Below, one piece after another: positions 58,371 through 64,000 of a stretch of DNA of 64,000 nt. The translations under genes and the position numbers were made by a program. Positions within the stretch are counted from its first letter, which is position 1. Each line of letters starts with the position of its first letter. Source of the DNA: Bacteroidota bacterium (GTDB taxonomy: Bacteria; Bacteroidota; Bacteroidia; Chitinophagales; JADIYW01); contig JADIYW010000026.1 in NCBI GenBank assembly GCA_016705125.1, positions 36,510 to 100,509 of the forward strand, written 5' to 3'. The notes beneath the pieces were generated by a model that saw only the letters and a program-made list of their open reading frames with translations, made no database searches and had not been told where the DNA came from.

Positions 58371-58402
58371 TAAAAAAAGCCACACCCGAAAAGTGTGGCT
58401 TT
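58371..58402 (-). terminator. Terminator of the tRNA-Arg gene
   Basis: AAAGCCACAC (58376-58385) pairs with GTGTGGCTTT (58393-58402) over a 7-base loop. Read on the minus strand, a run of T follows the stem, just past the tRNA 3' end. Confidence 0.85.
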
Positions 58403-58405
58403 ATG

Positions 58406-58477
58406 TGGCCATGCTAGGAATCGAACCTAGATCTAAAGTTTAGGAAACTTCTATTCTATCCATTGAACTACATCGCC
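58406..58477 (-). tRNA. tRNA-Arg (anticodon CCT)
   Basis: The minus strand folds as a 72-nt tRNA. The D arm holds GTTCAATGGATAGAAT. The anticodon stem-loop is GAAGT-TTCCTAA-ACTTT with anticodon CCT, reading AGG. The T arm is CTAGG-TTCGATT-CCTAG. CCA is not encoded, as common in this phylum. The acceptor strands are GGCGATG and CATGGCC, which pair at six of seven positions; position 4 is G opposite G at 69. That is either a sequencing error or a natural mismatch. A -7-like box lies 10 bases upstream and a terminator follows. Confidence 0.9.
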
Positions 58478-58487
58478 GATTGGGGTG

Positions 58488-58495
58488 CAAAAATA
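58488..58495 (-). promoter_or_regulatory. -7 promoter box for tRNA-Arg
   Basis: On the minus strand this is TATTTTTG, a match to TAnnTTTG, ending 10 bases before the tRNA 5' end. A matching -33 element at standard spacing was not found. Confidence 0.45.
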
Positions 58496-58539
58496 GTCCT
58501 TTTTTTTCAATTTGAAAATAAAACTTAGTCAAAATAACA

Positions 58540-60375
58540 TTATCGTATCACCAGTCCATTTCCTGTAATATCAGTATTTACAAAACCGAGTTTGCCTTCG
58601 GCATCTTCTGCCATCAATATCATACCTGCCGACTCGATGCCTCGCAGTGCGCGTGGAGCCAAGTTTACCACTACACTTACTTTTTGTCCTATTATTTTAT
58701 CGGGTTCAAAAAATTCGGCAATACCCGAAACTATAGTGCGCTGCTCAAAACCCAAATCCACTTTCAATTTAAGCAATTTATTGGCTTTGGCTACTTTTTC
58801 AGCCTCAATTATGGTACCTGTTCTTATATCCAATTTAGAAAAATCGTCGAAATTAATTTCTGATTTTACTGGATTATAAGCCACTTCCTTTACCTTTGTT
58901 GCTTCTAATTTTTCTATTTGTGCTTGCACCAAACTATCTTCTATTTTCGAAAACAACATCGCTCCTTCTTTCAATATAGTGCCTGGTTTTACCCATTCTA
59001 GGTCGTCCTTTTCAATCCATTTAGTGGTATTCAAACCCAACATGTTTTCCATTTTTTTGGATGCAAAAGGCAAAAATGGCTGCATTAGGGTAGTCAATGC
59101 GCCCACACATTGGATGGCAACATACATTATCTTTTTAACGCCTTCTTCGTCCGTTTTTATCAATTTCCAAGGCTCGGTATCGGCCAAATATTTGTTGCCT
59201 ACTCGAGCCAATTCAATCATTCACTCATCGCATCCCTAAATCGATACAATTCGATGGCTTCACCAATTAAATTTGCACTTTCATGTATTTATCCAAAACT
59301 AATTTATCTGCATCTGTCAAAAGAGCCAAATCCACAGCCGGCACCTCTCCTGCATAATATTTATTGGTAAGCACTACCACTCTATTTACAAAATTGCCCA
59401 ATGCAGCTACTAGTTCATTATTCACTTTTATTTGGTAGTCTTGCCAAGTGAATTCCGAATCTTTCGTTTCGGGCATATTAGCAATTAAAGTATAGCGCAA
59501 TTCGTCTTCTCTTCCTGGTAATTCATCTAAATATTCGTGTACCCAAACTGCCCAATTGCGCGAAGTGGATATTTTATCGCCTTGCAAATTCATAAATTCG
59601 TTGGCAGGTACATTATCAGGCAAAATAAATTCGCCATGTGCCTTTAAAATAGAAGGAAATATAATGCAATGGAAAACAATATTGTCTTTTCCAATAAAAT
59701 TAACCAATTTCGTTTCAGGGTCTTTCCAGTACAATTCCCAATTTTTGTCATTATCCAATGCCCATTGCTTTGTTGCACTTATATAGCCAATAGGCGCATC
59801 GAGCCACACATACAAAACCTTTCCAATAGGTTTATTACCTGAAATAGTCGATTTTGGATTTATAAGTTCAGTCGGACTAAGGTGCTTCCACATTTCTCAC
59901 ACTGATCGCTATAGGCATTTGGGTTATCGCATTTGGGGCAAGTGCCTGTAATATATCTATCTGCCAAAAACTGCTTTGCTTCTTCATCATAATATTGCTC
60001 GATTCCTCTACAATAAATTCGCCTTTTTTTCGTGCAATTTCAAAAAAAATATCTTGGCTTGTTTTGTAGTGAATGGGTTCGGAGTACGGTGATAAATATC
60101 GAAAGAAACACCCATTCGATTAAACGAATCTTTTATTTGTTCGTGGTATTTATCAATAATTGCTCTTGGAGTTGTATTTTCCTTTTTGCTTTTATAGTAA
60201 TGGCTGCTCCATGTTCATCGGAACCACAAACGAACAAAACATCTCTTCCTTTTAACCTCAAATAGCGGGCATAAATATCGGATGAAAGGTATGCACCTGC
60301 CAAATGACCAATATGTAATGGGCCGTTGGCGTAGGGCAAGGCGGCAGTAATGGTATATCTTTTTGGAAATAACAT
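58540..60375 (-). pseudogene. metG: Methionyl-tRNA synthetase, interrupted by five or more single-base deletions
   Basis: The enzyme charges tRNA-Met with methionine. The frame fragments follow in order: ATG 60375 with ITAALPYANGPLHIGHLAGA (HIGH motif), the zinc knuckle TCPKCDNPNAYSDQCEKCGS, KISTSRNWAVWVHEYL (KMSKS-type motif) and the C-terminal tRNA-binding domain FSKLDIRTGTIIEAEKVAKA. Frame breaks occur at about 60185, 59998, 59879, 59284 and 59220; each is repaired by adding one base. Stitched together the protein is about 610-680 residues, a full-length form with the extra C-terminal OB domain. MetG is essential, so the deletions are almost surely sequencing or consensus errors rather than true pseudogenisation. 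Confidence 0.88.
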
Positions 60376-60408
60376 GATAAATATTTATTTATTTCGCAAA
60401 TTAATGCT

Positions 60409-60785
60409 CTAAATATTGGTTGATATTGAGTGCAATTGCCGACATTTCCTCACTTGAAAAAGCCTTAGGCTTGAAAAATCCATATCACTCAAAAAATTAA
60501 TTGGAGTGAGATCTTATGCAATGTGGAACTTCAAACCAATTACTGCCACACCCACTCTTTGACAAGGAATCGCCTTTTTGATGGCGATTCCCACTTTTTT
60601 GAAAACCATCATATTCTTGAGTGTTTCATCATCCAAATCAAAATATAATCGATTTCCGTTTTAGGTACGACCAAAGTATGACCAGCTTGTAAAGGGCGAA
60701 ACGTCTAAAAAAGCAATAAATTCTTCATTCTCTGCTATTTTAAAACAAGGAATTTCTCCTTTATAATTTTAGAAAAAATGGTCAT
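60409..60785 (-). pseudogene. HIT-family (histidine triad) hydrolase, frameshifted
   Basis: From ATG 60785 the frames give MTIFSKIIK, then GEIPCFKIAENEEFIAFLDV, VVPKTEIDYIFDLDDETLKN, KKVGIAIKKAIPC and VGVAVIGLK. These are in the order found in HIT nucleotide hydrolases, which act on nucleotidyl adducts. The signature HxHxH region should follow; here it reads as GLKFHIA with a stop, and an adjacent frame supplies LTPIN. Several bases have been lost there. The stop near 60409 gives about 125 residues, close to the normal length. At least three indels are needed; error is likelier than decay because the flanking genes show the same damage. Confidence 0.7.
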
Positions 60786-60795
60786 TTTTTTAAAT

Positions 60796-61274
60796 TCAAA
60801 TAGAAATTTCTAAAATATCCAATTCCATTACGCCTGCAGGAATATGAATTTCAACCTTATCTCCTACCGATTTACCCAATAATGCAGCACCAATTGGCGA
60901 TTTAATTGATATCTTCATTTCTTTTAAATTAGCTTCGCTTTCAGAAACTAAAGTATAAACAAACTCTTTTAGTTTAGCATTATTTACCCTTACTTTTGTT
61001 AAAACTGCCGCTTTAGATAAATCTACTTTGCTGGTAGTCCAAAACCCTAGCATTGCTAAGGACATCTTGCAATTTTGAAATTTTCATTTCTCTTTCCTTG
61101 TGCTTCACGTGTGCATCATATTCCGCATTTTCTGATAAATCACCCTTTTCTCGAGCTTCGGCAATAGCTGCACTTGGCTGGCCTTGTACCGAAATCATAT
61201 TTTGCAATTCGTCTTTAATTTTTTCAATCCTTCTTCTGTGAAATAAAAAATATTTCCGCCATAATCTTTGTCAT
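60796..61274 (-). pseudogene. greA: Transcription elongation factor GreA, frameshifted
   Basis: GreA restarts backtracked RNA polymerase by stimulating transcript cleavage. Stitched frames give IFYFTEEGLKKLK, DELQNMISVQGQ, then the hallmark SAAIAEAREKGDLSENAEYD, a shifted AREAQGK, and MKISKLQDVLSNARVLDYQQ. The C-terminal FKBP-like part KVDLSKAAVLTKVRVNNAKL ends with SPIGAALLGKSVGDKVEI. Breaks lie at about 61250, 61215, 61100 and 61015-61030. ATG 61274 or 61262 is the likely start. The length is close to the family's 158 residues. Damage is by small indels in runs; sequencing error is the likely cause. Confidence 0.82.
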
Positions 61275-61467
61275 TTATCTAGAAAAAATAGACACGCCCC
61301 CGCAAAAGAACGCGTGCCTTAGTGGTGAAATTTATACTTTTTGAATTATAAAGAAAAAAAACAGAAAAGAATTATTTAAGTATTTTAAAACTTACAGACA
61401 CATTTTAAAAAACAACTTTGAAATTTTTATTATTACTTTTATTGTAATCGATTTTTAAAATTACCTC
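61275..61467. other. Short gap, no gene seen
   Basis: This roughly 190-base gap between greA and the lipoprotein remnant contains weak inverted words (CACGC and GCGTG near 61290-61315) but no T tract to make a terminator. Nothing else is visible. Confidence 0.3.
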
Positions 61468-61988
61468 TTACAAAATATTTTTTGAGAAAAGAAATTCCTT
61501 TCTTTTAAGTTCAAATTCTATTTCAATCATTCCCAGGCTATCCCATGTTTCTATATTTGTGGAATCGTTTCCCTATAAGCATCATCTTGAAATTCTGATT
61601 TCTAATTTCTTTTGTTAGGGTTTTTAAAATACGCAAAATAGTTTTCCATCATTTCTCTCTTGTATAACAAATAGGTATCTTTTATAATCTTTAATTTATT
61701 TCACAATTAAAGAAACAAATAAATGGTACTCTCTTTCTTGTTATCAACAAGTGACTTCACTTTCCATTAATACTCAAAATCTTTTATCTCTATTTCATCT
61801 AAATTATATACTTTCAATATTCTTTCTTTCATTATTCTTTCTCTCTAATTAAATCGTCTGCTTCGTTTTATAGTATCAAACTAATTTCTGGAATAAAATA
61901 AGATTTTGACTTTAAAAGCTCCACTTGGTTCAATATTGCAACCAATAAAAATTATAAAGAGAAAAATTACTAAGTTCAATCTTGTCAT
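61468..61988 (-). pseudogene. Short lipoprotein gene, frameshifted
   Basis: ATG 61988 begins MTRLNLVIFLFIIFIGCNIE, a lipoprotein signal peptide with lipobox FIGC. The frame ends after about 30 residues, but coding-like pieces continue in other frames: LVDNKKESTIYLFL, DTYLLYKREMMENYFAYFKN and, near the end, MIEIEFELKRKEFLFSKNIL with a stop at 61468. Stitched, it would be about 170 residues. I do not recognise a family. Several indels are needed, as in neighbouring genes. Confidence 0.45.
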
Positions 61989-62205
61989 TTTACGTTTTTA
62001 ATCCATTTAAATAAGTCATTACTCCATGAAACGATATTAATCGTTTTTTATTTTTAAAAAACTCTTCTCAAAATAAATTGTTATAAAAATTTTGAATTAT
62101 TAGCCTAAATTTATTTTAAATCAAAAATTAAATTTTTAAAACACTTTTAATTTAAAAAAATACGCCCAAATAAAGTTTTACTATATTTATCATCAAATAT
62201 TTTAT
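61989..62205. other. Divergent AT-rich gap
   Basis: The 217-base gap between the lipoprotein remnant and the sugar dehydrogenase is AT-rich. TATATTTA occurs about 30 bases before the sugar dehydrogenase ATG and differs by one base from the -7 consensus. No terminator or gene is visible. Confidence 0.3.
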
Positions 62206-64000
62206 ATGAAAAGTCTTATCTTTAAATTTTGTCTTTTATTCGTTGCTTTGGGGCATTCAAATTCTCTAATTGCAGGCGACACCATTTACTCGCTCCCGAA
62301 AGTGGCTTTTATACAATATGCTTCTGGTTTCAGCAAACCAACTGATCGTGCAAATGCTGGAGATGGTAGGTTGTTTATAGTAGAAGCGAATGGCAATATT
62401 AAAATAATTAATGCAAATGGAACAACAGAATCCTACTGTTTTGTGAAAGTGCCAGAAGTGTAAATTCATCCAGAACTGATAGGCAAGGATTATTGGGTTT
62501 GGCTTTTCATCAAATTATGCAAGCAATAAGCAATTTTATATATGAAAAACTATATTATTAGAGGAGGCGGAAATGGCAACCTGTTTCAGGTTCTACAAGT
62601 AGCACCAACCCCGATACAGCATCCGTTTCTTCAAAATTTGACATACTTACTTTCCCTCAACCTTTTGCTAATCACAATGGTGGTGACCTAAATTTTGGTC
62701 CTGATGGTTATTTATGTTAGCATAAACGATGGAGGTTTGGCAAATGACCCCAGAGAAAATGGTCAAAAAGAAAAAAAAAGCCTTTTAGGCAAGATGCTTC
62801 AGCTTGATACCGATTCCGGTAGTCCGTATAAAGTATTCCTTCAACGAATCCATTTGCTAGCAATACTGATTGGTTACCAAAAATATGGGCATTGGTATAC
62901 GGAAATCCTTGGAGTTAGTTTTGATGAACAAACTGGCGTTGTACTTCTTACGGATATGGGTCAAAACTTATGGGAAGAGGTGGATTTTGTACCTGCTGGC
63001 TCGGCTGGTGGGAATGAATTTAGCTGGGATTGCTGGAAGGCAATCATGTTTTAGAACCTGCAGGTTGCAGCGTGGGTAGTTTTCAATTTCCAGTGTTTGA
63101 ATATGCTGCGTGGTTCAGGTGTTCTACCAGCCACGGGTGGATTTGTATATAGAGGAAATAATTCCCCTAGAGATGAAAGGCATTATATTTGTGCGATTAT
63201 TAATTTCGGGAATTCACTTATATGCTCACCAAAAATACTGATACTACTTTTAAATCAGAAATTTGCAAACTATTCGTAATCTTGATTACATTTGGGTAGA
63301 AAACAATAATGGAGAGTTATTTGCCGGTAATGAAAATGGAAAATTTATGAAGTAATAGATACTTGTAATAATTTTTCGCTACCAAAACCATACAACAAGC
63401 CTGTTCGGGATTAAATGGGTCAATCATTTTGGACATTAAAGGAGGCACAGGTGCAAAAACTGATTGTTTGGAGCAATGGAAATGCGACAATTAACAATTC
63501 TAATTTAATTTGAGTCTTTATCGATTAACCGTTACCGACACCAAGGTTGCCGTTAATGACTCCACAACTATAACAAGTACTTAACTTTACCAAAGAAAAA
63601 CCAACTATTTGGTATAATATGGATGCCAATTCGGTAGATTGTTGGACAGTAGGCTTGTCTTATCAGTGGTTTAAAGATGGAATTCCTTATTTAATTGGAG
63701 AGCAATCCGGTAATTGGGCAAAATGCCAGCTACAACATCAGGTATTTATTTTGTGCGAATCACGGATGCAAATAGTTGTAATATAAATTCAGACCCGCTT
63801 ACTGTTACTGTTTCAGGTATTTTGAACCAACAAGTGGAGATAGGCACATTTGTCCGTTTTCCAAATCCTTCAATTAGGTTATTTTCATTTTGAATTTTAT
63901 GGCAAAATACTTATACTACTAGCATTCAAATTTTAGATATTTGTTGGAAAAATAAATTTGGAAATCAAGTTACCAAATTCAAATAATCAATTTGAAAGAT
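62206..64000 (+). pseudogene. Glucose/sorbosone dehydrogenase-like protein with T9SS C terminus, multiply frameshifted and cut by the window end
   Basis: A secreted protein like PQQ-dependent sugar dehydrogenases. ATG 62206 begins a signal peptide (MKSLIFKFCLLFVALGHSNS). In scattered frames are FIQYASGFSKPTDRANAGDG, RLFIVEANGNIKIINANGT, RQGLLGLAFH, NHNGGDLNFGPDGYL, YVSINDGGLANDP, GKMLQLDTDSG and LLTDMGQNLWEEVDFVPAGS, all in the family order for this beta-propeller. Near 63650-63790 comes an Ig-like part (LSYQWFKDGIPYLIGEQSGN) and near 63840 the start of a type A sorting domain (RFPNPSIRLF). At least eight indels are needed. The sorting domain may end beyond base 64000. Confidence 0.72.

Noticed and set aside
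58540..60375. Programmed frameshifting or intervening sequences in metG
   Set aside because: Five unrelated break sites, mostly single-base deletions, and the same kind of damage in all neighbouring genes; no slippery-site or intron pattern.

Overview
The window looks like an AT-rich chromosomal contig from a Bacteroidota bacterium that secretes proteins through the type IX secretion system (T9SS). The evidence is a complete gldK-gldL-gldM-gldN core operon, a SprE/PorW homologue, a PorP/SprF-like barrel, and several exported proteins ending in T9SS sorting domains. Bacteroidota-type promoters (TTG, about 19 nt, TAnnTTTG) sit ahead of several genes, and Bacteroidota-only families occur (DUF4199, DUF4271, BatA-like). 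No phage, insertion sequence, CRISPR array or rRNA was seen. One tRNA gene (Arg, CCT) is present.

Layout. 1-5705 (+): end of a purF-type amidophosphoribosyltransferase, a BatA-like membrane protein, a dihydroorotase homologue that lacks its metal ligands, a DUF4199 membrane protein and a family 2 glycosyltransferase. 5706-8356: a 2.65 kb block of homopolymer runs that does not look like natural DNA and truncates the next gene. 8357-13351 (-): a PhoD-like phosphatase and a 957-residue T9SS cargo protein. 13472-19068 (+): an uncharacterised helical protein, a MaoC-like protein, then DUF177-rpmF-efp-accB-accC. 19132-21050 (-): two ATP-synthase accessory proteins, bactofilin and an M23 peptidase. 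21144-28451 (+): SprE/PorW, penicillin-binding protein 1A and UvrC. 28611-37956 (-): gldN, gldM, gldL, gldK, a PorP/SprF-like protein, a HemD-like protein, DUF4271 and an Omp85-family barrel. 38005-44132 (+): HemW, a thioesterase, a second member of the uncharacterised helical family, two tandem barrel paralogues and DUF3820. 44142-53315 (-): PhyH oxygenase, Mfd, a duplicated-module exported protein and a lamin-tail surface protein. 53402-54394 (+): asd. 54482-61274 (-): hypothetical proteins, a frameshifted metallophosphoesterase, three very small ORFs, tRNA-Arg, and metG, a HIT-family gene and greA. 61468-64000: a broken lipoprotein gene and a broken sugar dehydrogenase.

From about 59.2 kb to the end nearly every gene is interrupted by single-base indels, mostly deletions and often in or beside homopolymers. 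These include metG and greA, which are normally essential or highly conserved. With the homopolymer block at 5.7-8.4 kb, this points to local sequence-quality problems rather than real gene decay. Functional statements for that end are based on frames stitched across the indels.

Functional threads: envelope biogenesis and secretion (GldKLMN, SprE/PorW, PorP/SprF-like, Omp85, PBP1A, M23, bactofilin); surface or secreted cargo (PhoD, the 957-residue protein, lamin-tail protein, metallophosphoesterase, sugar dehydrogenase); translation and fatty-acid initiation (L32, EF-P, AccB, AccC, MetG, GreA); repair (UvrC, Mfd); and nucleotide, amino-acid and tetrapyrrole metabolism (PurF, Asd, HemD, HemW). 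I did not find a clearly new multi-gene system. The best leads are the pair of uncharacterised helical proteins, the tandem barrel pair, the metal-ligand-free dihydroorotase and the micro-ORF cluster near 58 kb.
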